From: Megaleporinus macrocephalus
Taxonomy: Eukaryota > Chordata > Actinopteri > Characiformes > Anostomidae
Assembly: GCA_021613375.1 (NCBI GenBank)
Contig: CM038716.1
Location: 4,487,684 to 4,551,683 of the forward strand
DNA length: 64,000 nucleotides
Direction: 5' to 3'
Position numbers and translations under genes: made by a program. Every line of letters starts with the position of its first letter. The stretch's first letter is position 1. The notes below the pieces were generated by a model. The model was not told the origin of the DNA and searched no databases. It saw only the letters and a program-made list of their open reading frames with translations. Positions 12,581-25,143 of this stretch are shown here, one piece after another.

Positions 12581-14187
12581 CACTGCTTACTGTATTAATA
12601 CTGTTTAAATATTTAATATAAAGAGTTTTGCTAAACAAATAAAAGCTTTTTAAAATAGCTTTTTAAATATAATAATGTCCCCAAACTTCTGCACAGTGCT
12701 GTATATACGGCTGTACTAGTGTCTGGACCCTCGTAATTTCTAACTTGTGTTATGATTCAATGCTATATCCTGTATACTGAAGTAGCCTAGTATCAGCATT
12801 TTGTCATCAGCAACTGAAAGACAGACACATTACAAATACAATTCAGTATATTTTAATAATATTTATTGTTTTAAATGCTGAACTGAATTTATTATTTATA
12901 AAACTTTAAAGAAATGTTTTTTTCTCACTTCAACTAAAAACAAGGGCTACATTAAAAAGGCATTTGAAAAAAAAACCTCATAAAGTGTGTATTTAGAGAA
13001 AAAGTAAGTAAAAAGTCTTCTTGTTAACTCAATTTCACATCTTAACAGTTTATCTGCCTCTTGTATTCCTCTCTCACACTTTCTCTTGTTTAGAGAGAGA
13101 AGTGAGCTTTGGTTGTCCAGCCAATACTTTTCTGGGTCCGGATCCGGACTGCGGTCCGCCTAATAGTGACCGCTGGTGTATAGAAAGAGCTAAGTGGCAA
13201 GTGGAGCTGATGATATGCACATTAGGAGCATAGAAACAAAAGAACTAGGAGGTGGTTATGGCTGATCAGTGTGTGTACTAGGGCTGGGCGATATGGGAAT
13301 TTTTTTTTTATATCAGTCAATATCGATATATATCACAATATAAATCAAATCATATTTCCTTTTTACTTTAAGTGAGATGTGAAGATAAACTTTTGCTCAA
13401 TTGTATTTATTTTTATTAGAAGATAGACAAATGTACTAAAGAACATTTACACAACTGTATTTAACATAAATTCTACACATATTATATGCTAGCATGGTCC
13501 ACAATCGAAAATGAGCCAAAGGGTTCAGGGGGGAGTGCAAACTCAGAAGGCCTGGGCTGGAGTTCTGGGTGGCTTTGGTGCTTATGTATGAACAGTGCCT
13601 CCCCTCTTCCACTCTCTGAGTGAGAATGGGGATGTATATATAGTCGGTAGAGGTAATCGGGCGTGGTCCAGCTCCCAAAACTAAGTTACATGGTAACTTC
13701 ACTATATATGTTTTGTGAACCCCAAATAAGTAAAAGTCGAAGTTACAATTGATGATTAGCGTAACATGCCTCTAAAAGTTGAGTCAGAACGTAGACTTTT
13801 TAACCATTTATAGATTACATGCATTTAATACATTAAGTCTAGAGCTTTGGACTGTGTCTATATATATATATATATGCTGATGTTATCAGTGTGGTTGTGT
13901 TGCTTGGAGCGTGGGCTTTGCAGTTAATTAGCGGCTCTGAAGATAAACCTGGTCCAAATGTATCTGATCTACAAATAGAGGAAACTGTAGTAAGCAAGAG
14001 AAGTATGTAGAAGCGAACATCAATGAGGTCTGGGAGCTGTTTCTGCTCCCTGCTCTAAATGAGACAGTGGTAATTGAAGGATATTCACTCGTCTGGCAGG
14101 ATATTAGATGAATCGCTTTCCGTCATATTAATGGAGCTTTTCCACAGTGTGTGTGGGCGTGAGGATTCTGAAACCGAGATCGAAACC
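12581..14187. other. AT-rich sequence without gene; fragment of a hAT-like miniature element
   Basis: At 13282-13400 the text 'tagggctgggcgatatggg' followed by TATCGATA-rich sequence matches the end of the family seen complete at 60154-60484, but the other end is missing here. 13855-13875 is a short TA run. No gene was found. Confidence 0.5.
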
Positions 14188-14450
14188 ACTATACAAACAT
14201 CTACGGTCTTGTGTCCTGTATGGATGTCGGAATAATCTCCCCCTCCGAGTGTGCTGAGCTCTCGGTATGTGCATTTCTGTGAATTTCGGTTTGTTGTTGA
14301 TTGTTGGTGAGGCAGTAGATGAAAGATATGAGGTATGAACTGAACCATGCCTCAAACATCAAGTTCTGGGTTGAATCATGGATTCTGGTTACACTCCTAA
14401 TGTTTATGTCTGTGTTTCTGTAATGAAATGTTATTTATTCTGTAGTGGTT
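14188..14450. repeat. Dispersed repeat copy 2 (hAT-like miniature element remnant)
   Basis: Diverged counterpart of 9836-10140 in the same orientation, with the same order of shared words. It is followed directly by a SINE-like element. Confidence 0.55.
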
Positions 14451-14782
14451 AGTATGGTGGTGTAGTGGTTAGCACTATCGTCTCACAGCAAGACGACCCT
14501 GGTTCAGTTCCCATTCTGGGCCATTCTGTGTGGATCGTGTATGTTCTCCCCGTGCTTGAGTGGGTTTCCTCCAGGTACTCCGGTTTCCTCTCACAGTCCA
14601 AACACATGCATGTTAGGCTGATTGGTCACTCTAAATAAGGTGTAAATAAGGGTGTGTTGGAAATGTGATTGATTGGTGTACCCCCGCCTTCGCCTGATGA
14701 CGCTGGGATTGGCTCCAGCCCTGCCGTGACCCTGTCTAGAATGATAACGTGAAAAATAATGGATGGATGGAAGGATGGATGA
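14449..14782 (+). mobile_element. tRNA-headed SINE with RTE/Rex3-like tail, copy 1
   Basis: The head has a tRNA-like A box (ggtgtagtggttagc) and B box (ggttcagttcc). The body contains 'gtatgttctccccgtgc', 'gggtttcctcc' and 'cacagtccaaacacatgca'. The 3' end is (GGAT)n, 'ggatggatggaaggatggat'. It is a common fish interspersed repeat. The SINE label rests on the pol III box pattern and on memory. Confidence 0.6.
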
Positions 14783-15440
14783 TATTGAACGTGGTAATCT
14801 CTGAGTCTTCAATATGAATTGATGTGTCACTGGAGAGGGGGCGTAACGGCAGAGAATCCTGGAAAGTTTGAAGTCGGTTACTCTTTTTATGGCTCTACGT
14901 TCCTAAATTTCTATCTCAGTGATGCAAGTCATTCCCCCGGAGAGGAGGCCTAGGGAATAAACTGGAGGAGTCATTGAGGAGAAGTGTGTAGGTGTGTGTG
15001 TATGCAATGTTTTTTTAATTCTATTAGAAATATGTGAGTACAGAGTAAGCTTACTTGTGAAGCAGACGCCATGACGTTTCCCTTATAATGGCCATTAGAT
15101 CCAACAGCAGTGTAATCAGAGCAGCCGTACAATACACTTGAGTTCATTTCCCACCTCACAGACACAGCACTATGTCTTTGTTCACTTAACTGTATCAGAG
15201 CCAGTATAACTCTGTTAGTCGCTGTGCAGTGCAGGTACTACTCAGTAATACAGAGCAGCCAGTTGTTGATTGCAGTTTTTTGTTTGGCTGATATTGAACC
15301 TGGTTATCTCGGCGTCCACAGTAGAAGTCATGTGTTGTTGGAGAGGGGGCATAACGGCAGAGAATCCTGGACAGTTTGAAGCACGTTCCTCTTTTTATGA
15401 CACTCTGTTTTTACAATTCTATCTCAGTGATGCAGGTGTT
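14783..15440. repeat. About 507-bp tandem duplication, unit 1 and partial unit 2
   Basis: 'gatattgaac.tggt.atctc' occurs at about 14783 and 15290, and 'gagagggggc.taacggcaga' plus 'atctcagtgatgca' follow at the same spacing in both. Unit 2 stops near 15440. Confidence 0.7.
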
Positions 15441-15619
15441 CATACCTGTAGGGGAACACAGGCTGAGTCAAAAGGCTAGATATACGCACAGGTGAGTGTG
15501 GCGTCTTCCTCTATGTATTTGTATCATTAAGGGTTTAGTTTTAGTTTAGAATTATTTTGTCACTGGTGTTTGCACAGTGAAATTTGACCTCCACATATAA
15601 AACACCCACATATACACAC

Positions 15620-15800
15620 ACTAGTGGGCAGTGAGCACACATGCCCAGAGCGGTGGGCAGCCCATTCCACAGCGCCCAGGCAGCAGTTGGTGCTTAGGTG
15701 TCTGGCTCAAGGGCACTTCAGTCAGGTCCTGCTGGTCCCGGGGATCGAACCGGCGACCTTCTGGTCACAAGACCGGATCCCTAACCTTCAGGCCATGACA
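15620..15800 (-). mobile_element. tRNA-derived SINE-like element
   Basis: On the - strand the head reads 'tgtcatggcctgaaggttag' and then ggttcgatcccc, a perfect-looking B box. On the + strand it shows 'caagggcacttcagtc' and 'gatcgaaccggcgacc', a familiar fish SINE-like sequence. It does not fold into a complete tRNA by eye. A short fragment of the same family is at about 28990-29075. Confidence 0.6.
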
Positions 15801-16818
15801 GTTGCGTTTCAGATGGAGATTCTGGCCTCCAAATCTCCGGATCCCTAAAGACTAGTAATGCGATCCAGGGCTTGTGGAAAAGTAAGTAACATGTTACGTT
15901 TGACTGACTGGTGGACTGTGTTCATCGTGATGTCATCAGTGGTCACTGTTATTATCATTGTTCACTGACCCAATGTGGCTGCCAAGAATAAAAACAGGGT
16001 TTCACTCATTGGGAGCCAGTTCTGTTTGTTCTGTGTCTCTTTCCATTGCAAACCAAGAGATCTTCAAAGCCAAAGGTCCAAGCATTGAGTATTAATGGCT
16101 CAGCGCTCAGCACTGGCCATGCCTTCAAATAGAGATCTGACCTGGGCTGTTCTTGATTGTTTGTTTTCTTTTGGTCCTATTCCTGCAGACAGTCGGCACC
16201 AGTCGTCCCGCTTTCACCCGTGACCCGCACGTTTTGTTCCTGTCCCACCTGTGGTCCTCTATAACTGCTTTCCATCTGCGTCAGTCACGACGTGATCTGC
16301 CACACGATGGGCTTTTCTTGGGCTGGCGTTATTTTCGTATGTTTGCCGTATTAAGAGCACTTTCTCTCCACAGTGGTGGCCACCTTGTTTCTGGAGCCTA
16401 CAAGAAAGCAATTCACTCATTCAAGTGATGCATGAGGTTCAATTGCCAACTAGAACTTCTGTTTAGAGAGCTAGCTCTATGTATGCAGACCTCCAGCTTC
16501 AGATCTGGAGGGTTATGCAGCCTCCTCTTGGTTGGCTCCTGTAAAGCACAGCTATGATGAATGCGCTTTTTCTGAATGGGTTGCCGTAGAGAGTCCTAAC
16601 TGTGTGAGAGAGAGAGACAAAAAGAAAGACAGAGTCTATGCAGAAGAGCGTGGGCGAGCGAGTCGGCTTGGGTTATGCTTATGAAGCCTTCCATATCTTA
16701 ACTCTCTCATCAGCTTTTCAGCTTTCACAAGCAGAAAGAAAAGAAATCGCGTTCTCCTGGGACGGATGGCCGGCTTTAATATTCTTTATGTTTTGGTCAT
16801 CCTCCAATCAGGCTAATA
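15801..16818. other. No gene recognised
   Basis: Short ORFs such as 16153-16428 have no recognisable domain and no paired splice sites that I trust. Confidence 0.4.
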
Positions 16819-17190
16819 GGCAAGTCATTCCCCAGGAGAGGACGCCTGGGGAATGACTGGGAGGAATCACTGAGGAGAAGTGTGTAGGCGTGTGTGTATG
16901 TAATGGTTTTTTTTTTTTTTAATTTTATTAGTATTATGAGTACAGAGTAAGCTTACTGGAGGAGCAGACGCTGTAACGTTTCCTTTATAATGGCCATTAG
17001 ATCCAACAGCAGTGTAATCAGGGCAGCCCTACAATACACTTGTGTTCATTTCCCACCTCACAGACACAGCAGTGTCTTTTTTCCCCTCAACTGTATCAGA
17101 ACTAGTGTAACTCTGTTGGTTGTCATACAGGGCAGGTACTACACAGTAATACAGCACAGCCAGTTGTTGATTGCAGTGCTTGGTTTGTTT
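16819..17190. repeat. Third copy of the 14925-15290 segment
   Basis: About 365 bp aligned with 14925-15290: 'gagaagtgtgtagg', 'gagtacagagtaagcttact', 'aatggccattagatccaaca', 'cagccagttgttgattgcag'. Same orientation, about 1.9 kb apart. It contains a longer T run. Confidence 0.8.
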
Positions 17191-17369
17191 TGTACAACCT
17201 CTGTGGTTCTGTGTTGGTGGTAAGGCTTTATTTTAGACCTTGTACTCTTAGCCCACCTGGTCTGAAAACTAAAGGTTAAAGGTACCATAGAATGCATTTA
17301 TACAGATTTCTACATAGAAAGTATGTGACTTCATGTCCAGATGTGGTTTTACATGACCACTCTGATTGG

Positions 17370-17755
17370 TAGGGGTGTAAGAAAATATCGAAAATATTGA
17401 ATATCGGGATATAATGTTTCATGATACTGTATCGATTCTCAAAAACACAGTATCGATACATAGATTCCTGGCAGACAGTGTGTTGTGTCACAGTGTGTTT
17501 TGTGTTTAAACCTCTGACCACTAGATGTCAGTGTTGTAATCTGTTGTAAAGCTCCACTCCAACATTAACAAGCAGCACAAGGGCGCAATGCTGTTGTAAG
17601 CATTGACAAACCTGTTCATGCAGTGGTGTGTTTTAATAGTAGAATTTAAAAAATTGCAATATATCAGTATCGCAATATATCGTGATGTATTAAATTTTGA
17701 CCTCTGTATCACGATACGTATCGTATCGCCAGGTTCTTGCCAATACACAGCCCTA
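17370..17755. mobile_element. hAT-type miniature element (386 bp) with 8-bp duplication
   Basis: Flanked by identical CTGATTGG at 17362-17369 and 17756-17763. Ends are TAGGGGTGT... and the inverse TAGGGCTGT.... The interior is rich in TATCG words and has no coding capacity. The 8-bp duplication and TAGGG ends indicate hAT. A related fragment lies at 31625-31710. Confidence 0.8.
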
Positions 17756-17763
17756 CTGATTGG

Positions 17764-18358
17764 CTGGTTTACAGCGAGACATCATACTGAAGTTGCAAGT
17801 CCAAATAGATACAGACAGGAGAATAAAGCTAATCTCGTTGTAATCTCTTTGTAAATAAGCTCGGTCGACGTACTATTAGTTAGATAGCTGCGATTTTTAG
17901 CTGCGAGTATTTAAGGTTGCCTATACAGGCTACAGGCTTTCGTCTCAACATCAACGCAAAGTATATTAAACTTGTTCCTCACTGTGAAACTTTCAGTGTT
18001 AGATGATCTGCAAACCAGCAAACAGTGATAAACTCACAGCATGGCTGCTACTTACAGGTTGCTGTTGGGGTTGCGATGCTAATAAAGGTGGAGCTGCTCC
18101 TCTCTGCAGTCGCTTGGCTGAGATGAAGCTGCTCCATGTTGCGTTTGAGACTAACAGCTCTGTTATGAATGTTGGAGCTTGATGAGTTGATGAGTCAAGA
18201 CTGTTACTGTTAGGGATTTTGGAAGCAGCTAGTTTTGCTGTCCTCGTTTGTAAATGTAGGATTTGTATTTGAATGAGGACAAACAGTGCTGGAGGTTCGA
18301 GGGATGTCAGTTCTATGAACTGAACTCTCCTCACTCAGCTATGACAATATACACCATA
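17764..18358. other. No gene recognised
   Basis: A minus-strand ORF of 111 codons (17999-18334) has no domain that I recognise; it is treated as chance. Confidence 0.4.
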
Positions 18359-19071
18359 ATCAGCCATAACATTAAAACCACCTTCTTATATCTACACACT
18401 CTATAGGAGCACTCTGTAGTTCAACAAACTGTAGTCCATCTATTTCTCTGTATGTATTGTTTATCCTCTTGTACCCTGATCTTTAATGGTCAGGACCCCC
18501 ACAGAACAACCCAATGCAGGTACTGTTAGGGAGGTGTATCATTCTCAGCACTGCAGTGACGCTGACGACGTTGTGGCACGTTAGTGTGTGTTGTGCTGGT
18601 GTGAGTGGATCAGGATCTGGAGTGTTTAAACACCTCAGTGTCAGTGCTGGACTGAGGATAGTCCACCAACCAACAACATCCAGACAGCAGTGTCCTGTGG
18701 GCAGCGTCCTGTGACCACTGATGAAGGACTAGAGAACACAAGCTGTGCAGCAACAGTGAGCTACTGTCTCTGACTTTGCTTGTACACGATGGAACAACAA
18801 GGTAGGCGTGTCTAATAGAGTGGACAGTGAGTGGACAGAGTGTTTAAAAATTCCACCAGCACTTTTGCACACTAGCACACCACCACCATGTCTGTGGTGG
18901 TCCTGTGGGGGTCCGGACTATTGAAAACAGGCTAAAAAAAACTATGTAGAGAATCAGATGGACTACAGTCTGGAAGTGTAGAACTACAAAGTGTTCCTAT
19001 GTGGTAAGTAGAGCTGATTAAATGGACTTTGTGTGTAGATACGAGAAGGTGGCTTTAATGTTATGGCTGAT
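18359..19071. mobile_element. Non-autonomous DNA transposon (713 bp), copy 1, complete ends
   Basis: The terminal inverted repeat is 22 bp with one mismatch: it begins atcagccataacattaaaac and ends with the inverse. There is no coding capacity. Interior words such as 'tgtgctggtgtgagtggatc' and 'tgtctctgacttt' recur in the copies at 45406 and 51858. It is a widespread fish element; superfamily not assigned. Confidence 0.8.
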
Positions 19072-19204
19072 CAGTGTAGTACAGTGTACAATACTGTGTC
19101 ACTGCTTGTATAGACAGGCTTGGTTTTTGGTGCACACGTCTCTCCAAAAGGCCTTAAGGCTTAGAGTTTGCTTAGAGTTTATGAAATGTTCATGCACAGC
19201 AGAA

Positions 19205-19439
19205 CTTCAGTGCAGTCCTGTTGCAGCAGAAAACATATTATTGTTATTATTATTATTATTATTATCATATAGCTTCAAAATATAGTGTATCTTATAATAG
19301 ATGCAGTAGTGGTGGCACAAACTCAACCTTTGAACCATATTTTAAGCTGGACGCTGGGTTCTGTGTATACATGGGAACTAGTCAAATATAAATCTCTGCA
19401 TAATTAATGGTAAGGGTTTTCTTCAATCAACCGAATGTA
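19205..19439. other. Low-complexity and unique sequence
   Basis: Includes a short (ATT)n run at 19238-19266. No gene. Confidence 0.4.
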
Positions 19440-19859
19440 ATAATATGGGGTTATTTCAGTCACTCGGTCAATAGTGGTAGTGGGGAAAAATATCACAAAT
19501 CTATGCTGAATCGATTTTGCATGGCAATATTATATTGATACACAGACACAGAGTGATATAAATTTAAGGTATAGATTTTTGACTGTATCAGTCAATACCG
19601 TCAAAGGCAAACCCCACGTGGGGCCTTCTTTCTGGACATAATTTGCAGTATAAATATGTAACAATCCACAATATATGTGTTCACAGTTTGCTATATTGTG
19701 TTAAATCCCATTAATATCGTATTGTGACTTTGTATTGTGTACCAGTCACAAATAAACATGAGAAAACCCAATTTTGTCTCTCATTCACAATATATATTTA
19801 CAACACTCACTACAGTGCAAAAGCTGATTGTTTAAAAGCCTTTATCTTATCACTACCTG

Positions 19860-20150
19860 TATTTTCTCTAGTACGAACACCAGATATCATAAGAACAGAT
19901 GGAAATGATCATACATACAATACAAAGTAACATGAATATCTTATTGTAAAGGGAAAAAAATGATCATTTGAAGAACAAAGTTTCAGACATTGTATGAATG
20001 TATTCAGTTCCTTCAGCAGCAATCTTGATTTAGCTTAATGAAGTACTGAGCAGTCAAAGCAGGTATTAGATGAGAACTGTAAATAATACTGGGTTTCCAC
20101 AAGGAGAAGCTTGGAAAGGGTTAAATATACACAATGATGTATGTCTGGGA
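19860..20150. repeat. Diverged dispersed repeat, copy 2
   Basis: Counterpart of 12321-12580, same orientation, 7.5 kb away. The surrounding 19440-19760 is AT-rich and may be the rest of a decayed miniature element. Confidence 0.7.
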
Positions 20151-21030
20151 TTATTTTAAATATAATGTTGTTTAACATAATTTAGTGCCTACAACCTTTG
20201 CACCGTACTCCATATTCTTCCATTTCTTTAATAATTTATTTGTAATTAAAGAATGTTTCTCTTGTCTTTACCTATAATCGTATTATCCTGGTAGTAAGTA
20301 CTGGCTAGAGCGTATTTTATGTTTAAGCCTTATTATATTAATGATTCTACGAAGCAGTCCTACTGAACTCTTGTCATCAAAGGCAGAGCTTTCAAAGAAA
20401 TATACTTTCTCTGTATCGTCTCATATTTGATTCAGTTAAAGATGAACGCTGAGCAGTATTTATGCCTCTGGTGCTGCTAACGCTGCTGGCTGGAACCAAA
20501 TTCATATCTCAGTCTTTGCAAATTCAGAACTATACATTTTCTGGCATATAAGAACAGTGTTTAAAATGAAACTCATTTAGTCCCTATAAAATATGCATGT
20601 ACACATTATTGCATTCCTGCTTGCATCTAAAATATATCGTAGCTGTCCAAAGAAAAAAAAATCTCCAAAATAACTTCACATTAGATGATAAAAACTTACT
20701 TAACGTTCAATGTATGTAAAGATCAAGAGATTTTGGAGCATTTCTGTTGGTTTTAAAATGTTTGCCTGGTAGTGTACATATATATGGGAGGAACCTTTCT
20801 ATTTAAGTTTTGTTCTACTGAGTTCAATATCAAGAGCAATGGGCCAGTCTAAGATGGTGGCTATAGTAGGTTTAGCCGAGGAATGATCGAGCAAGACGCG
20901 AATAAGAGTATGTGTAGGACTAGCTTTTAAAACAGATACAAATATGCAAGACAGTGTCACGGCTAACAAGAAAACAATAAAAACTTGAAAACTGCCGAGT
21001 GTTCATCCCTGCCAATGATCTTTGAGAGCA
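20151..21030. other. No gene recognised
   Basis: AT-rich sequence. No RNA gene or exon supported. Confidence 0.4.
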
Positions 21031-21099
21031 TTGTAGTCAACCCATTTCATCATAAAACATAGTTATCTCATGCCAGTTTTCTCCTCTCACCCAAGAAAA

Positions 21100-21370
21100 T
21101 ACAGTAATAATACTCAATTTTTCATGGGTGTAATATGAAATGTCCATCTTCACTGTCCAATAAAAATTAAGTATCTCCATTTTCGATTTTAAATTTTCTA
21201 CATCATTTGAACACGCCAATGGTCGTTTTACATTTTGTGACAATTTCATGATGAATGGACCAAAAGAACTGCCCCAAATAGCGTGACTAAAATTCTGGTT
21301 CCATTGACTTACACTGAAAGTAAAGTATGTTTTTGGTCTCTCCTGTAAAGTTGCAATTTAGGAGATACTT
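21100..21370 (+). repeat. Dispersed 'ttctggttccattgactta' repeat, copy 2
   Basis: The longest copy of the family. It also contains 'ctccattttcgattttaaat' and 'catcatttgaacac', which recur inverted at 39885-40025, and 'gatgaatggaccaaaagaa', shared with about 1065. Confidence 0.75.
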
Positions 21371-21419
21371 ATTTTAATTCAGGAGTCAATGTATATATAT
21401 ATATATATATATATAAAAC

Positions 21420-23370
<1,951 letters not shown>

Positions 23371-24435
23371 TCTAAACGGCTGTACTATTCTCTAAACGGG
23401 TGTAGTATTCTCTAGACGGGTGCACTATTCTCTAAATGGGTGCATTATTCTCTAAACACGTGCGCTATACTCTAAACAGGTGTATTATTCTCTAAATGGG
23501 TGCACTGTACTCTAAACGGGTGTACTATTCTCTAAATGGGTGCACTATACTCTAAATTGGTGTACTATTCTCTAAATAGGTGCACTATACTCTAAATGGG
23601 TGCACTATACTCTAAACAGGTGTACTATTCTCTAAATGGGTGCACTATACTCTAAACAGGTGTACTATTCTCTAAATGGGTGCACTATACTCTAAACGGG
23701 TGTACTATAGTCTAAATGGGTGCACTATACTCTAAATGGATGTACTATTCTCCAAATAGGTGCACTATACTCTAAACGGGTGCACTATTCTCTAAATGGG
23801 TGCACTATACTGTAAACGGCTGAGCTATACTCTAAATGGGTGTGCTGTCCTCCAAATGCATGCACTATACTCTTAATGGGTGCACTACACTCTAAGATGT
23901 GTGGTATCCTCTAAATGGGTGCACTGTCCTTTAAATAGGTGTGCTATTCTCTAAACGGGTGCACTATTCTCTAAATGAGTGCACTGTTCTCAAAATGGGT
24001 AAGCTATACTGTAAATAGGTGCACTATACTCTAAACGGGTGCACTATTCTCTAAATGAGTGCACTGTTCTCAAAATGGGTACGCTATACTGTAAATAGGT
24101 GCACTGTACTCTAAATGGGTGCACTATTCTCTAAATGGGTAAGCTATCCTCTAGGTTGGTGCACTATTCTCTAAATGGGTCAGCTATCCTCTAGGTTGGT
24201 GCACTATTCTCTAAATGGGTAAGCTATCCTCTAGGTTGGTGCACTATTCTCTAAATGGGTCAGCTATCCTCTAGGTAGGTGTACTATTCTCTAAATAATT
24301 CAGCTTTCCTCTAAAGGGGTGGGCTTTTCTCTAAGTGGTTGGGCTATGCACTGAATGGTTGGGCTATCCTCTACTATTCTCTAAATAAGAGGGCTATTCT
24401 TTAAAAGGATGTGCTTTCCTCTAAACAGGTGCGCT
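23371..24435. repeat. 20-bp minisatellite, about 53 units
   Basis: The unit is close to tctaaatgggtgcactatac. The first 500 bp keep exact 20-bp register; after about 23890 single-base slips and more divergence appear. The two commonest forms alternate (..gcactatac / ..gtactattc), suggesting a 40-bp higher-order unit in the left half. Confidence 0.95.
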
Positions 24436-25143
24436 AACTAAGCTCGCTGTCAAACACCACAGTTTGGTTTTGGCTTACTGTCACTTTACTTTCCCCCCCT
24501 CACCCGTTTTTATCATCTAAATCTGTGTCAACACCAAGTTCTCTGATGGGTAACACAGTCCAGGTCTGTAGTTTACTTGTTAATATAACATTAAGGCAGC
24601 CTGCCCTGCTACAGATCCAAACCAGCAAACACACAACATGGTCAATTTCTCAACAATTTCAAAAAGTGGTTACACTGTCTTAACAGAATCATCACAGCCT
24701 CATTATTAAATACCATTGCCATATGATATAACTGCTACCTGTTGACAACTTAGCATGGAGTTTAAAATGATCACCATTGTGAAAATCCAGCTCGTTAGAA
24801 TCCTTTATAGTTTCTTAGTGATGAGGATGGAACTTCAGAGAATTTTGCCAAGTTGCCAGCCGGCAGTCAAAACACCATATAGCAACGTTGTGATAAGGTT
24901 GTGACAACATTGCTTAGACAAAGATGTATTACAAAGTTTCCTGGGACATAATGGAACTTACGTTGTCACTACGTTGTCACAGAGCCGTTTTTTCCACTTT
25001 TCTTAGGACGTATATTTCAATGTTGGAACAATTTTGTGGGCAATAAAACAACAAGCTTTCACAACATCATCACATAACTGTACCACAAAACAGATCGTCT
25101 TCGCATCCCTTCAGCGCTTACTCTGCTCCACTGTCTCATCTTC
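24436..25143. other. No gene recognised
   Basis: Spacer between two minisatellites. A short repeat of 'caacgttgtgataagg'-like words lies at 24880-24990. No exon. Confidence 0.4.

Noticed and set aside
14449..14525. Functional tRNA gene on the plus strand
   Set aside because: Only the A and B box pattern of a SINE head; continues into the SINE body.
15730..15800. Functional tRNA gene on the minus strand
   Set aside because: There is a good B box, but no complete cloverleaf and no terminator; the context is a known SINE-like repeat.
17999..18334. 111-codon minus-strand ORF
   Set aside because: No domain, ordinary composition, length compatible with chance.
23371..24435. CRISPR array
   Set aside because: Units are contiguous with no unique spacers and the genome is vertebrate; the same applies to the arrays at 25 kb and 34 kb.
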